Assembly: GCF_017939745.1 (NCBI RefSeq)
Contig: NZ_JAGKQQ010000001.1
Location: 6,897,299 to 6,961,298 of the forward strand
DNA: 64,000 bases
Direction: 5' to 3'
DNA from: Gemmata palustris
GTDB lineage: Bacteria; Planctomycetota; Planctomycetia; Gemmatales; Gemmataceae
Below are positions 1 through 10,637 of the stretch, piece by piece. Both the position numbers and the translations under genes were made by a program. The stretch's first letter is position 1; the number at the start of each line of letters is the position of its first letter. The notes under the pieces were generated by a model that made no database searches, had not been told where the DNA came from, and saw nothing but the letters and a program-made list of their open reading frames with translations.

Positions 1-717
1 TGCCTCCCGTACTACGAGCGCGTCATCTGCGTGTCGGACGACCTTCTGGATGCGTGCCTCGCGGCCGGCGTACCGGCCAAAAACTGTGTGCTCCTGGAAA
101 ACGGTATCGACACGGCGGAGTATTCGCGCCTACAAACTTTGGCGGGCGCGAGGGCCGCATTGGATTTACCCACGAGCGGGTCCGTCGTCGGCGCGGTGGG
201 GCGGTTGTCCCCCGAGAAGGGGTTCGACGTTCTGATCCGCGCTATTGGCGCACTCGTCGCGCAAGGGCGGGACGTTCGGCTCGTCATCGTCGGTGAGGGC
301 GACGAGCGCGCGAAGCTCGAGCGCCTGGTTCGCGAATTGGGCCTGGGCGAGCGCGTGCGGCTCGCGGGCTGGCAGGCGGACGTGCGGGGGTATTTCGAGG
401 CGATGGACGTGTTCGCGCTGAGCAGTTTGCGCGAGGGCCTTCCGAACGTGGTACTCGAAGCCATGGCGCTCGGCGTGCCGGTCGTCTCGACGCGAGTAAA
501 CGGCGTCCCGCGCTTGATCCAGGACGGGCAGAACGGGGCGCTGGTCGATCCGGGCGACCTGAACGGGCTGACGACCGCCCTCGCCGGGGTGCTCACGAAC
601 GACGCACGGCGGGAACTGTTTCGCACCGCGGGGCGTCGAACCGTTGAGACGCGATACAACTTCGCGACGCGGATGCAGCGCCTCAAGCGCCTCTACGACG
701 AACTGCTGGCGAAGTGA
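1..717 (+). CDS. Glycosyltransferase family 4 (GT-B), 5'-truncated by window edge
   Basis: The reading frame is open from base 1, and the residues before the first possible GTG at position 31 (CLPYYERVICVSD) already look like the middle of a GT4 protein, so the true start lies outside the window. The visible part is the C-terminal Rossmann domain: GRLSPEKGFDVLIRA, a VGEGDERAKLE stretch, and the donor-binding ALSSLREGLPNVVLEAMALG segment with its conserved E-x7-E arrangement. Family members transfer a sugar from a nucleotide-sugar to a growing glycan on the cytoplasmic face of the membrane. The next gene is FemAB-like of the type found with PEP-CTERM/exopolysaccharide loci, which fits a role in surface polysaccharide synthesis. 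The sugar and the acceptor cannot be told from the sequence. Confidence 0.9.
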   Translation, partial: CLPYYERVICVSDDLLDACLAAGVPAKNCVLLENGIDTAEYSRLQTLAGARAALDLPTSGSVVGAVGRLSPEKGFDVLIRAIGALVAQGRDVRLVIVGEGDERAKLERLVRELGLGERVRLAGWQADVRGYFEAMDVFALSSLREGLPNVVLEAMALGVPVVSTRVNGVPRLIQDGQNGALVDPGDLNGLTTALAGVLTNDARRELFRTAGRRTVETRYNFATRMQRLKRLYDELLAK

Positions 718-1058
718 GCGCGCAACGAGCGAGCCGCGCTCACAAGGGAACGCGGCGGCGCCTGTGTGCGGGAGCGCGACCACGGAGAGCGTGGTGCGGC
801 TCGCCGCGGCAAAACAAACAATACCGCGCCACGGATTAACGCGGACGAGGGCACGATCCGGACAGCGGCAAGAGGAAATTGGTCAGAATTAAGAGCACGC
901 GAGACACAAAAGAGAGCCGTTAATCGAACGGATTTTAGACGCGACCGCGGTCAATTATCCGTTTTATCTCGTGTACGATCTTGCGTTATGTTTCTCCGGT
1001 ATCAATCGGTACTCTCCTGTGTTGATCCGCGGCAGACGTTCGACCCTCGGAACCCGTA
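718..1058. other. Intergenic region, no gene seen
   Basis: About 340 bases separate the glycosyltransferase from the FemAB-like gene. No convincing coding frame, tRNA or long palindrome was found. The first 80 bases are GC-rich with small imperfect hairpins, and the second half is AT-richer (around 890-1020), where a promoter for the next gene would be expected. No clear -35/-10 pair could be assigned. Confidence 0.5.
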
Positions 1059-2141
1059 ATGCATCGCCTCATGTCGCCCACGCCCCCGCCGCCGCTCGTC
1101 ACGGTCGCCCACCCGCGCGCCGCGATCGCCGGGCGGATCGCGGACCTCGCCGCGTTCGTGCGGCACTCGGCCGCGGACGTCCCGCTCAGTAAGCACCCGC
1201 TCTGGCTCGACGTGCTGCGCGCCGGGCTGGGGCACGAGGTCTACGCGCTCGAAACCACCGCCAGCGGGCGCACCGTCGGGTTCCTGCCGCTCGCGTGCGT
1301 CAGCTCGGCGCTCTTCGGCCGGTTCCTCGTCAGCCTGCCGTACCTGAACACGAACGGCGTCGTCGCGTGCTCCGCGGACGTGCAGGCCGAACTCGTCACG
1401 CGCGCCGCGGCGCTCGCCGAGGAGCTCAACGTCCGCTACCTCGAGTTGCGGCACGAGGCCCCGATCGCGCACCCGGCGCTGAACGCATCGCTGACCAGTA
1501 AGGTCCACATGCGGCTGCCGCTGCCCGAAGCGCCCGATCAACTGTGGAAGGGCTTCAGCCCCAAGGTGCGCAACCAGATCCGCAAGGGCGAGAAGGGCGG
1601 CTTCTCGGTGCAGTGGGGCGGCGCGGAGTGCCTCGACGGGTTCCACGACGTTTTGTGCGCGAACATGCGCGATCTCGGCTCGCCCGTGTACGGTAAAGAG
1701 TTGTTCCGCGCGATCCTGAGCACGTTCCCCGGCGACGCGGAAATCTGCTTGCTGCGCACCGGCGAGCGCCCCGTGGCCGCGGCGCTCCTCCTGCACGGCT
1801 GGGGCGTCACCGAGGTGCCGACGGCCTCGGCGCTGAAAGAGCAGAACCCCAGCAACGTGAACATGCTCATGTACCACCACCTGCTCCAGCGCGCGGTGGA
1901 GCGCGGCCAGCGGGTGTTCGACTTCGGGCGCTCGACCGCCGGGAGCAGCACGTTCAAGTTCAAGAAACAGTGGGGGGCCGTGCCGCACCCGGCCGCGTGG
2001 CAGTACAGCGTGCTCCAGGGCGAAGTCGGCGACATGCGCCCGGACAACCCGCGGTACCAGCAGGTCATCCGGCTGTGGCAGCGGTTACCCGTCGCCCTCA
2101 CGCGCCTCGTCGGTCCGCTGATCGTTCGCGGGATTCCGTGA
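1059..2141 (+). CDS. FemAB-like GNAT-fold protein (PEP-CTERM/EPS-associated type)
   Basis: A 360-residue protein resembling the FemAB-related proteins that accompany XrtA/PEP-CTERM exopolysaccharide loci. The signature parts are KHPLWLDVLRAG near the N-terminus, FLPLACVSSALFGRFLVSLPY, the SPKVRNQIRKGEK block, and DFGRSTAGSSTFKFKKQWGA near the C-terminus, which is highly typical of this group. FemAB relatives transfer aminoacyl groups from aminoacyl-tRNA, or carry out related acyl transfers. The substrate of this subgroup is not established. It follows a GT4 glycosyltransferase on the same strand at a distance of 341 bases, so the two may belong to one envelope-polysaccharide locus. The ATG at 1059 was taken; MSPTPPPP at 1071 is an alternative. 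Confidence 0.8.
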   Translation: MHRLMSPTPPPPLVTVAHPRAAIAGRIADLAAFVRHSAADVPLSKHPLWLDVLRAGLGHEVYALETTASGRTVGFLPLACVSSALFGRFLVSLPYLNTNGVVACSADVQAELVTRAAALAEELNVRYLELRHEAPIAHPALNASLTSKVHMRLPLPEAPDQLWKGFSPKVRNQIRKGEKGGFSVQWGGAECLDGFHDVLCANMRDLGSPVYGKELFRAILSTFPGDAEICLLRTGERPVAAALLLHGWGVTEVPTASALKEQNPSNVNMLMYHHLLQRAVERGQRVFDFGRSTAGSSTFKFKKQWGAVPHPAAWQYSVLQGEVGDMRPDNPRYQQVIRLWQRLPVALTRLVGPLIVRGIP

Positions 2142-2600
2142 TTGATAAAGAATGCACAGGGCTTCCGCCCTGTACGCTTGAACCGTGTGCAGCGCTTTCT
2201 CTGTCGCGCGAAATTGCCCTTGCTACGTCTCGACATTCGGCTCCCGCCGCAAGGGGCCGCTCTGGTTAGTCGGTTTTTCCAGCATCTTCGTGCGGCCCGG
2301 TTGCCTCGACCCCGTTTGTAAACTTTGGTTTAGTGTGGGAGCGCGGCCGAAACTTTTCGCATCAATCGACAGAAATCGGTTGCGCGAGCGGTAGATGCTG
2401 TATCGGCTCTCCATTCGGATGCGTGCGCGGCGCGCGGTCCCGGTTCGAGTTGATAACGGTTCTGTGCGCGCACTCCCGCACGAACCCGTCGTCGGCTCGA
2501 AACGCGGCGCGCGTCGCGCACCTCCGACATCGCCCCGGTCGCCGCGTACCCTCGTGGGCACGCGGCGCCGCGCAGGGATCGTTTGCGGAGCTTCGCCAAC
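2142..2600. other. Intergenic region with one dispersed repeat copy
   Basis: About 460 bases without a supported gene. A short copy of the CACAGGG..CCCTGT repeat lies at 2152-2172, directly after the FemAB-like gene. The stretch around 2320-2400 is AT-richer than its surroundings and is the likely place for the promoter of the activator gene at 2601. No other structure was recognised. Confidence 0.5.
2152..2175. repeat. Partial copy of CACAGGGCTTCCGCCCTGT repeat
   Basis: The bases AATGCACAGGGCTTCCGCCC match the repeat found at about 23951, 45690 and 51887 of this window. Only the first hairpin half is present here; the following sequence (GTACGCTTG) diverges. It lies 10 bases after the stop of the FemAB-like gene and could also act as a weak GC-rich transcription-stop hairpin. 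Confidence 0.7.
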
Positions 2601-4040
2601 ATGGGTTCTTCCCGCCGGCTCGTCATCGTCGCCCAGGACCAGCGCCTCGCCGCCGCGGTGCAGGGGCACCTTCAGCGGGCCATCCAGGTCACCGCCCCCG
2701 TCGTCCGATACGAAGACGTCCCGAACCTGCTCGCGCCCGAAACGGACGGCGACCTGCTCCTGCTCGCCTCCGACCCGGCCGACGTGTCGGCCCTCGAAAC
2801 GGTCGTGCGCGAAACGAAGGTCCAGCACCTCCCGCCCGGGCTGTCCGTTGTCGAGACCGACGTCGTCCGGGCGAGCGGCAAACTCGACCCGCTGAACCCG
2901 TACATCGCCGAGCGGTTCGTGTGGCCGCACCACCCGCGCGAGCTGACCGCGTGGGCGCACCGCGCGCTCGCCCCGGGCGCCCCGTTCGCCGACCCCGCGA
3001 CCGAGAGCGTCGCCGAGACGATCCGGCGCCGGCTCATCAACCACACGCCCTCGCTGACCGCGCTGGTCGAGCAACTGTGCATCGCCGCCGCGCACGAGGT
3101 CACGGTGCTCATCGAGGGCGAGACCGGCACGGGCAAGACGTTCCTCGCGAAGCTGGTTCACGACTGCTCCGCGCGGCGCGCGAACCGGTTCCTCGTGGTC
3201 TCGTGCGGCACGCTCTCGGGCAACCTGATCGCCAGCGAGTTCTTCGGCCACGCGAAGGGCGCGTTCACCAGTGCCGACGCCGTGAAGGTCGGCAAGTTCG
3301 CCGCGGCCGGCGAGGGGACGATCCTGCTCGACGAGATCGACACCCTCGGGCTGGAGCACCAAGCGAACCTGCTGCGGGTGATCGAGACCGGCGAGTTCGA
3401 GCCGGTGGGCAGCAACGAGACGCACCTGTGCAAGGCCCGCATCGTGGCCGCGACGAACTGGAACCTCGCGGACGCCGTCGAGCGCGGCACGTTCCGCCGC
3501 GACCTCTACTACCGGCTCCACGTGCTCAGCTTCAACCTGCCGGCGCTGCGCTACCGCCCGGAAGACATCGGCCCGCTCGTGCGCGGGATGGTCGCGAAGT
3601 ACGGTACGAAGTACGGCAAGCGGCTGTTCAGCGTGTGCCCGGAAGCGCTCCGCGCCCTGGAAGCGTTCCCGTGGCCGGGGAACATCCGCCAACTGGAAAA
3701 CGTCGTCCAACAGGCCGTGCTGACGAGCGCCGGGAACGAACTCAAGATGCACCACCTGTCGCCCCAGGTGCTCAGCCGTTCGGACGCGCCGACGGTGATG
3801 CTCCCGCTCGCGGGCGGGTTCGACGGCACGCTGAAACAGACGCGCGAGGCGACCGAGCGCGCGAACATCCTGCGGGCGCTGGAGAAGGCGAACCAGAGCC
3901 GCACCCGGGCCGCGCAGATGCTCGGTGTGAGTCGCGTGACGCTCTACAAGAAGATGCGCGCGTACAACCTCTTAAAGGGCAAAGACACCCCCGTCACCTT
4001 CCCGTTCGACGGATTCAATCAGCGGGCCGGCAACGCTTAG
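2601..4040 (+). CDS. Sigma-54-dependent-type transcriptional activator (AAA+, Fis HTH)
   Basis: A 479-residue bacterial enhancer-binding-type protein. The first 130 residues look like a receiver-type domain without a clear acidic pocket. The AAA+ domain follows: Walker A GETGTGKT near residues 172-179, a sigma-54 contact loop that reads GAFTSA rather than the usual GAFTGA near residues 219-224, Walker B ILLDEID near residue 243, and the WPGNIRQLENVV segment. The C-terminus carries a Fis-type helix-turn-helix (RAAQMLGVSRVTLYKKM, about residues 437-453). Such proteins remodel sigma-54 RNA polymerase holoenzyme using ATP. Start chosen at the ATG (MGSSRRLVIVAQ); a TTG 18 bases upstream is in frame. 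Targets are unknown; no -24/-12 promoter was recognised in the window. Confidence 0.92.
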   Translation: MGSSRRLVIVAQDQRLAAAVQGHLQRAIQVTAPVVRYEDVPNLLAPETDGDLLLLASDPADVSALETVVRETKVQHLPPGLSVVETDVVRASGKLDPLNPYIAERFVWPHHPRELTAWAHRALAPGAPFADPATESVAETIRRRLINHTPSLTALVEQLCIAAAHEVTVLIEGETGTGKTFLAKLVHDCSARRANRFLVVSCGTLSGNLIASEFFGHAKGAFTSADAVKVGKFAAAGEGTILLDEIDTLGLEHQANLLRVIETGEFEPVGSNETHLCKARIVAATNWNLADAVERGTFRRDLYYRLHVLSFNLPALRYRPEDIGPLVRGMVAKYGTKYGKRLFSVCPEALRALEAFPWPGNIRQLENVVQQAVLTSAGNELKMHHLSPQVLSRSDAPTVMLPLAGGFDGTLKQTREATERANILRALEKANQSRTRAAQMLGVSRVTLYKKMRAYNLLKGKDTPVTFPFDGFNQRAGNA

Positions 4041-4216
4041 GATCACGGACGGAGTTCGCGCGTGTGCAGAAGGTGAAGTCCTCTCGGCTCATGCGCGAAT
4101 CCCGTGCCCGGCGCGCTGAATTCGCCCCTAGATCCGTTGCAACCCGCACCTTTGCCCGATAACATTCCACCTCTCCGCCGTCCGTGACCGCCCAGAGCCG
4201 ATCCCGGAACCGCGCC

Positions 4217-4696
4217 ATGTCTGAAACCGAACTGCACTACATCTGCCAACCGACGGGCCTGCGCCCGGTCGCCCACACGATCGAGTTCCTCACGACGCCA
4301 GAGTTCCTCGCCGACGAACCGGCGTGCAAGCGGTTGTGGGAACTCGTTGAAACGCAGTTCCGCACGCGCAGCAAATTCCTCGCGGTGTGGAGCGGGGTCC
4401 GGTTCGTCGCGGTCCACCGCAACGCCGACGACCGCGCCGACGGGTTCTTGCTCGTGAACGCGCCGGTGAACTGGCAGATCGATTACGTGGTGGTCGGCCC
4501 CGAGGCACGCGGGCAGGGCATCGCGTCCGCACTCGTGACCGAAACGGCCAATCAAGCGTTCCTGCGGGGCGCGCCCTACGTGATGCTCACCAGCAAAGCG
4601 AGCCTGCGCCCCCTCTACGAAACGTGCGGGTTCATCCCCATCGAAGACCCCAACTCCGAAATCGCGAACCTGGCAGACGGTTCGGTCGGCGGTTAG
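4217..4696 (+). CDS. GNAT family N-acetyltransferase
   Basis: A 159-residue protein with the acetyl-CoA-binding core of the GNAT fold: IDYVVVGPEARGQGIASALV (R/Q-x-x-G-x-G/A motif) at about residues 90-110, followed by the helix and the LYETCGFIPIE strand. Family members acetylate amines on small molecules or proteins in the cytoplasm; the substrate is unknown. The start at MSETELHYIC was preferred over the GTG at 4184 because the extra 11 residues (MTAQSRSRNRA) are low-complexity and basic. The gene stands between the sigma-54-type activator and glmS on the same strand. Confidence 0.85.
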   Translation: MSETELHYICQPTGLRPVAHTIEFLTTPEFLADEPACKRLWELVETQFRTRSKFLAVWSGVRFVAVHRNADDRADGFLLVNAPVNWQIDYVVVGPEARGQGIASALVTETANQAFLRGAPYVMLTSKASLRPLYETCGFIPIEDPNSEIANLADGSVGG

Positions 4697-4707
4697 TTTC
4701 GCGGGTA

Positions 4708-4820
4708 ACGCGAGCGGGCTCGACGAGCCGTGACCGCGAGGGAGCCGGGCTTCGGCACCCGATGTGTGCGGGCTCGTGCCGCCGAGCGCGCGTTGCGCCT
4801 CCCGCTCCCTCGCGGCTCGT
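4708..4820. repeat. Imperfect hairpin repeat, related to 59017-59108
   Basis: The left arm starts GGGCTCGACGAGCCGTGACC (4715-4734) and the right arm near 4799-4819 reads CTCCCGCTCCCTCGCGGCTC. The same two arms, better preserved, occur at 59017-59042 and 59083-59108, so this is a dispersed element. The left arm here has a four-base interruption relative to the right arm. It lies between the GNAT gene and glmS, both on the plus strand. Confidence 0.7.
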
Positions 4821-4922
4821 TCCGAGGAAGCAAAAACCGGATTCGCGCCGCGGCGCATTGGTCTTCCCCTCTGTTCCCCTCAATCACTACACTCTTTCCC
4901 TCCAGCAGAAGGGGTTACACCA

Positions 4923-6755
<1,833 letters not shown>

Positions 6756-6945
6756 CCCGACCGAGCTGGCGCAAGTGCCCGGGCCGGCTCAAATACCGCA
6801 GATTACTAAATGGCCGAAAGTACACAAGCGCGGTCGATTTGCGAACGGCCGCCGGGTACATTTTCCGAACGAAGTTGATCGTGGGGCGCCAACCACGACC
6901 CACGCAACCCGGACGGCCGGGGAACTCTGACCCGGTCATCCGTAA

Positions 6946-7854
6946 ATGCAGACAACTCTCGTCGCGCCGCCGGTCACCGGCACGCTCCGCCCGTTTTGGT
7001 ACCGCGCCACGCGCGTCGCACTCGCGCTGTGCCCGCTGATCGCGGTCCACCTCGCGCTCGTCGCGATCCCGTTCGTCGAGTTCACCGTCTGGTCGGTCGT
7101 GGCCATCTTTGTCGTCACCCGGATCACCGGGCTGGGGATCACCGCCGGGTTCCACCGCTACTTCTCGCACCGCTCGTTCAAGACCTCGCGCGGGGTCCAG
7201 TTCCTGCTCGCGGCCGCGGGCTGCACCGCGCTCCAGAAGGGGCCGCTGTGGTGGGTCGTCCACCACCGGCTCCACCACAAGCACTCGGACACGCCCGCCG
7301 ACCCGCACTCGCCGGTCGTGGACGGGTTCTTTCACGGGCACGTCGGGTGGCTGTTCACGCGCGACCTGATGAAGCCGGACGAGCGCACCGTTCGCGACCT
7401 CGCGAAGTACCCGGAACTGGTCTGGCTGGACCGGCTGTGGATGGTCCCGGGCGCACTGCTGGCCGCGGCGTGCTTCGCGGTACTGGGGTGGAACGGGCTG
7501 ATCTACGGGTTCTGCTTGAGTGTGGTGCTGGTGTTCCAGGTCACGTTCGCGGTGAACTCGATCGGCCACCTGTTCGGCCGCCAGCGGTTCGACACGGGCG
7601 AGGGGAGCCGGAACAATCTGGTGCTCGGCTACCTCGCGATGGGCGACGGGTGGCACAACAACCACCACCGGGCACCGTACTCCGCGCGGCACGGGTTCGC
7701 GTGGTACGAGTTCGACATGTGCTACCGGTTCATTCGGCTACTCGCGCGGCTGGGGTTGGTATGGGACGTGAAGGAACCGCCGGCGGAACTGCGGGCCGGC
7801 CGCGTCGCGCCCGAACCAGAAGTCGAGGCGGAACCGGTCGTCGGGGGCTCGTGA
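6946..7854 (+). CDS. Acyl-CoA/acyl-lipid delta-9-type fatty acid desaturase
   Basis: A 302-residue integral membrane di-iron desaturase. It shows the three histidine boxes of the stearoyl-CoA desaturase class: HRYFSH (about residues 71-76), HHRLHH (about 106-111) and HNNHH (about 237-241). Between them lie four hydrophobic segments in pairs, as expected. The enzyme would introduce a cis double bond into saturated acyl chains using O2 and an electron donor, and so adjust membrane fluidity. The C-terminal 25 residues are a proline/glutamate-rich tail. The gene is monocistronic and converges on the minus-strand gene ending at 7870, with only 15 bases between them. Confidence 0.93.
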   Translation: MQTTLVAPPVTGTLRPFWYRATRVALALCPLIAVHLALVAIPFVEFTVWSVVAIFVVTRITGLGITAGFHRYFSHRSFKTSRGVQFLLAAAGCTALQKGPLWWVVHHRLHHKHSDTPADPHSPVVDGFFHGHVGWLFTRDLMKPDERTVRDLAKYPELVWLDRLWMVPGALLAAACFAVLGWNGLIYGFCLSVVLVFQVTFAVNSIGHLFGRQRFDTGEGSRNNLVLGYLAMGDGWHNNHHRAPYSARHGFAWYEFDMCYRFIRLLARLGLVWDVKEPPAELRAGRVAPEPEVEAEPVVGGS

Positions 7855-7869
7855 CCGCCGGCGGTACCG

Positions 7870-8646
7870 TCACGCGGGCTTGTGCCGCAGGACGCGCCAG
7901 CAGAACCGGGCCGTGAAGAACTGTCCGGTCGCGGCCAGCGCGCCGAGAAGGGTGACCCCGAGCGCGGCCCAGCGCGCCCATAAATCGACGCTCCGCTTCG
8001 TCTCGGCCACCCGCGTGCGCGTGGTCGCGACCACGGTTCCCATCTGGTCGGTGAACCCCCGCGCCTGGGCGAGTGCCGATTCGATCGTGTTCAACTGCTC
8101 CGGCGTTGGCACCGCGCCCGGGGCAATGGGAATACCCAGCACCGTTTGTGCCTTTTTCAGGTCGCGCGTCGCGGCGCCGAGGCCGGTCCGCGTTTGGGCC
8201 AACTGTTCGGGCTTCACCCCGAACCAGCCCTGCAACTCTTCGTCCTTGTCGAACAGTTCCAGCGCGGTCTTTGCCACAACGACCGCGTCCGACGCGGCGA
8301 CGACGGCCGCGTTCGCGCGATCGACGGACCCGACCAGTTCCTGTGACGCACGTTGCGCGCCCATCCTCATGATCGGGTTGACGGGTTCCGGCGGCATACC
8401 CTCGGTGCTCTTGCGTGCCTGTTTCAAATCCTCTTCGGCCTGACCGATCACTTCCTGGACGAACGTGACCGCGTGATCGACCGCGCCGACGGCCGTGTCC
8501 GCGCGCGCGGCCAGTGCGTCCGTTCGCTTGTTCACTTCGGATTTCACCCGCCACACACCGACCGCGGCACCGGCAAAAAGCGCGAACCCCGTGACCGATA
8601 CGAGCAACCCGGTCGCGGCCAGCACCGTGCGGATCAGCGCCCACAT
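7870..8646 (-). CDS. Hypothetical two-TM membrane protein with coiled-coil middle
   Basis: A 258-residue protein of no recognised family. A hydrophobic segment occupies residues 3-30 (VLAATGLLVSVTGFALFAGA), and a second lies near the C-terminus (WAALGVTLLGALAATGQFF). The roughly 190 residues between them are rich in Ala, Glu, Lys and Val with heptad-like spacing, suggesting a helical, possibly coiled-coil, periplasmic or cytoplasmic region. The start was placed at MWALIRTVL, which has an AGGTTG ribosome-binding-like sequence; longer in-frame starts upstream overlap the neighbouring gene. It follows the GT39-like gene by 37 bases on the same strand and may be co-transcribed with it. Confidence 0.7.
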   Translation of the reverse strand: MWALIRTVLAATGLLVSVTGFALFAGAAVGVWRVKSEVNKRTDALAARADTAVGAVDHAVTFVQEVIGQAEEDLKQARKSTEGMPPEPVNPIMRMGAQRASQELVGSVDRANAAVVAASDAVVVAKTALELFDKDEELQGWFGVKPEQLAQTRTGLGAATRDLKKAQTVLGIPIAPGAVPTPEQLNTIESALAQARGFTDQMGTVVATTRTRVAETKRSVDLWARWAALGVTLLGALAATGQFFTARFCWRVLRHKPA

Positions 8647-8683
8647 TGCGACAACCTCGCGGGTGAATAACGAGAGGATCGGG

Positions 8684-10372
8684 TCACTCTCGCACTTGGT
8701 AGATGAAGAAGTGTGTCGTGCGCGCGACCGGTTGCCGCGCCCGGACCCATTCGAGTCGCACCTTATGTTGCGGCGTGGGCGCGGGGTTGTTGCTGAGAAT
8801 GGCCACCGAAACGGCAACGTACTTCGTTTGGCAATAGTGCCCCATATCGTCACCCGGGACGACCGGCAGCCAGCTCAAATTCAGCCACGCGAGCGGCGGG
8901 TACATGATGTCCGGGTCGGTGCCGAAGTACCAGACCGCCAGCGGTTCGTTGTTATTATGGTGCGTGTTCCACGATCGTAACTCGGGAAGTCCCTGGCCCC
9001 AGTCGTAATTCGAATCGTGGAGCAGCGTGCTCCCGACCGGCATTCCGCCCCAGGCCTGATTGAAGTAGCTCAAACCGTGCGGCCACACCCACGCCGTAGT
9101 CCCCGCGAGCGCGGCAATGAGAGCGCCCACCAACCAGCGCGGCACGACGCGCCCGCTCCCTCCCGCGCCCTGTTCCGCCCATCCGCGAGCGATCGCAGCC
9201 CCGGCCGTGATGTACGCGAGCGCCATCAACACGAACACGAACCGGATACCGATCTGCACGCGGCAATTCGGCGTGAACGCGAACAGGATCAGTGCGACCC
9301 CGGCCGTCGGCAGGAGCAACCGCCGCGGGTGGACGACGAGCGCCGTAAGCAACAACACGAGCGCGGGGAGCGGAACCTTCATGCTGAGCGCGAGCGGAAA
9401 ATACGTCGGCGTGGCCCGCGCGTGCCATTCGCCGAGCAAGTACGTGCCGTGCCCGCGAATGTTGTGCTTGATCTGGTGGACCAGTGCCTCGCCCGCGTTC
9501 GTGAAAATCTTCAGCTCGCGGCTGATCGGCACCATCGTCTGTTTCAAATCGCCCTCGGGGAGCGCGTCCGCCCACTTGATGAACGTCGGCTCCGTGCCCC
9601 AATCGCACCCGCAGTAGCTGAACACGAACGCGAACCCAATGAACCCGATCGCGACCGAGTCCTTGCGGAACTGGTACGTCGCGTGCCACAGGTGCATCGT
9701 TTTCCCCCAAAGCGAACTTCCGGGGGGCGGAGTCAGCACACCCGCTTTCGCGAGGTTCCACACGCCCAGTACGAGCATCGCCTGCGTTCCGAACACCATT
9801 GCCGAGGCTTTGGCGGTGATCGCCAGCCCGTACAGCAGGCCGGGTACGAGCACCCGGCGCTTCCAGCTTGCACCCGGCGTGTAACAATAATGGAAGTGGT
9901 ACACGAGCATCAACATGCCCGCTAGCAGCGCAATATCCGTGGTGGCGAGTGCCGCGTGCCCGAGGAAATTCGGGTCGCACGCGACCAGCGCAACTGCGAG
10001 CCGTCCGCCCCACACGCCGCCGAACGCGCGCCCGAGGCGCATCGAGTAAATGAGCGCGAGCCACCAGAAAACGAGGTTCGTTGCGCGGCAAATCGGCAGA
10101 ACGGTGTGCAGTTCGAGCAGCGGATCGAACTCGTGCCCGCGGTACTGCTCCCACAAATAGACCGGGAGCGTTTGAACGTCGACCGGTAGCGGCATGGTGC
10201 CGGCGCGCATGAGCAGTTTGTTGCTGCCGGTGCGCCAACTGGTGAGGCCGGCCTTCACGTAGAGCGGTTCGTCGAACGTGGCCCCGAACTGGGCGGCCGC
10301 CGTTAAGCACCAGGCCGACGACACGACCCCGAAGGCGAGCAGCCACAGCGCATCGACCCACCGCCCCCGCAT
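8684..10372 (-). CDS. Polytopic membrane glycosyltransferase, PMT/ArnT (GT39/GT83)-like
   Basis: A 562-residue protein with about ten hydrophobic segments. After the first transmembrane helix comes an acidic motif, FGATFDEPLYVKAG, which matches the D-E/D-E catalytic loop of GT-C enzymes such as PMT and ArnT. CRATNLVFWWLALIYSMRLG and ACDPNFLGHAALATTDIAL match the conserved second block of this class. The C-terminal third is soluble (NYDWGQGLPELRSW), as in this family in planctomycetes. Such enzymes move a sugar from a lipid-phosphate carrier to a protein or lipid outside the membrane; donor and acceptor are not known. It begins about 110 bases from the 33-bp palindrome at 10485. Confidence 0.82.
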   Translation of the reverse strand: MRGRWVDALWLLAFGVVSSAWCLTAAAQFGATFDEPLYVKAGLTSWRTGSNKLLMRAGTMPLPVDVQTLPVYLWEQYRGHEFDPLLELHTVLPICRATNLVFWWLALIYSMRLGRAFGGVWGGRLAVALVACDPNFLGHAALATTDIALLAGMLMLVYHFHYCYTPGASWKRRVLVPGLLYGLAITAKASAMVFGTQAMLVLGVWNLAKAGVLTPPPGSSLWGKTMHLWHATYQFRKDSVAIGFIGFAFVFSYCGCDWGTEPTFIKWADALPEGDLKQTMVPISRELKIFTNAGEALVHQIKHNIRGHGTYLLGEWHARATPTYFPLALSMKVPLPALVLLLTALVVHPRRLLLPTAGVALILFAFTPNCRVQIGIRFVFVLMALAYITAGAAIARGWAEQGAGGSGRVVPRWLVGALIAALAGTTAWVWPHGLSYFNQAWGGMPVGSTLLHDSNYDWGQGLPELRSWNTHHNNNEPLAVWYFGTDPDIMYPPLAWLNLSWLPVVPGDDMGHYCQTKYVAVSVAILSNNPAPTPQHKVRLEWVRARQPVARTTHFFIYQVRE

Positions 10373-10484
10373 GACTACACTCCTTTGGGTAGAATGCGGG
10401 AGATACCGTACCCCGGATTGTTGAGCAACCCCGAACGAGTATTAGTCAGGGCCGTTTAATGTGTGGATGTGGGCCGCATGATTG

Positions 10485-10560
10485 ACTCCACCCGCTCGGT
10501 GACCCTCGCGGTTCGCCAAGAGACGCGGGCGAACCGCGAGGGTCACCGAGCGGGTGGAGT
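10485..10560. repeat. 33-bp perfect inverted repeat with 10-base loop
   Basis: The arms are 10485-10517 and 10528-10560 and match base for base over 33 positions; the loop is AAGAGACGCG. The left arm begins ACTCCACCCGCTCGGTGACC. The element lies between two divergently transcribed genes, so it is not a terminator for either. A perfect hairpin this long suggests a mobile palindromic element or a recently formed inverted duplication. No second copy was noticed in the window. Confidence 0.9.
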
Positions 10561-10637
10561 TACTCGCACAAACTCACACACTAAATACCTCTGTGAAAAG
10601 CGCTTACGGCGCGAGCTTGGAACTTCGGAACTAACGA

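Noticed and set aside
2223-3755. Minus-strand open frame opposite the sigma-54-type activator
   Set aside because: The AAA+ motifs on the plus strand are unmistakable; the antisense frame has noise composition.
4700-4922. A glmS ribozyme or riboswitch upstream of glmS
   Set aside because: The region is filled by a dispersed GC-rich repeat and lacks the conserved core of the glmS ribozyme; a 5' structure search was not possible by eye, but nothing supports it.
10485-10560. The 33-bp hairpin as a transcription terminator
   Set aside because: Both neighbouring genes start, not end, on either side of it and no T-run follows, so it was listed as a repeat.
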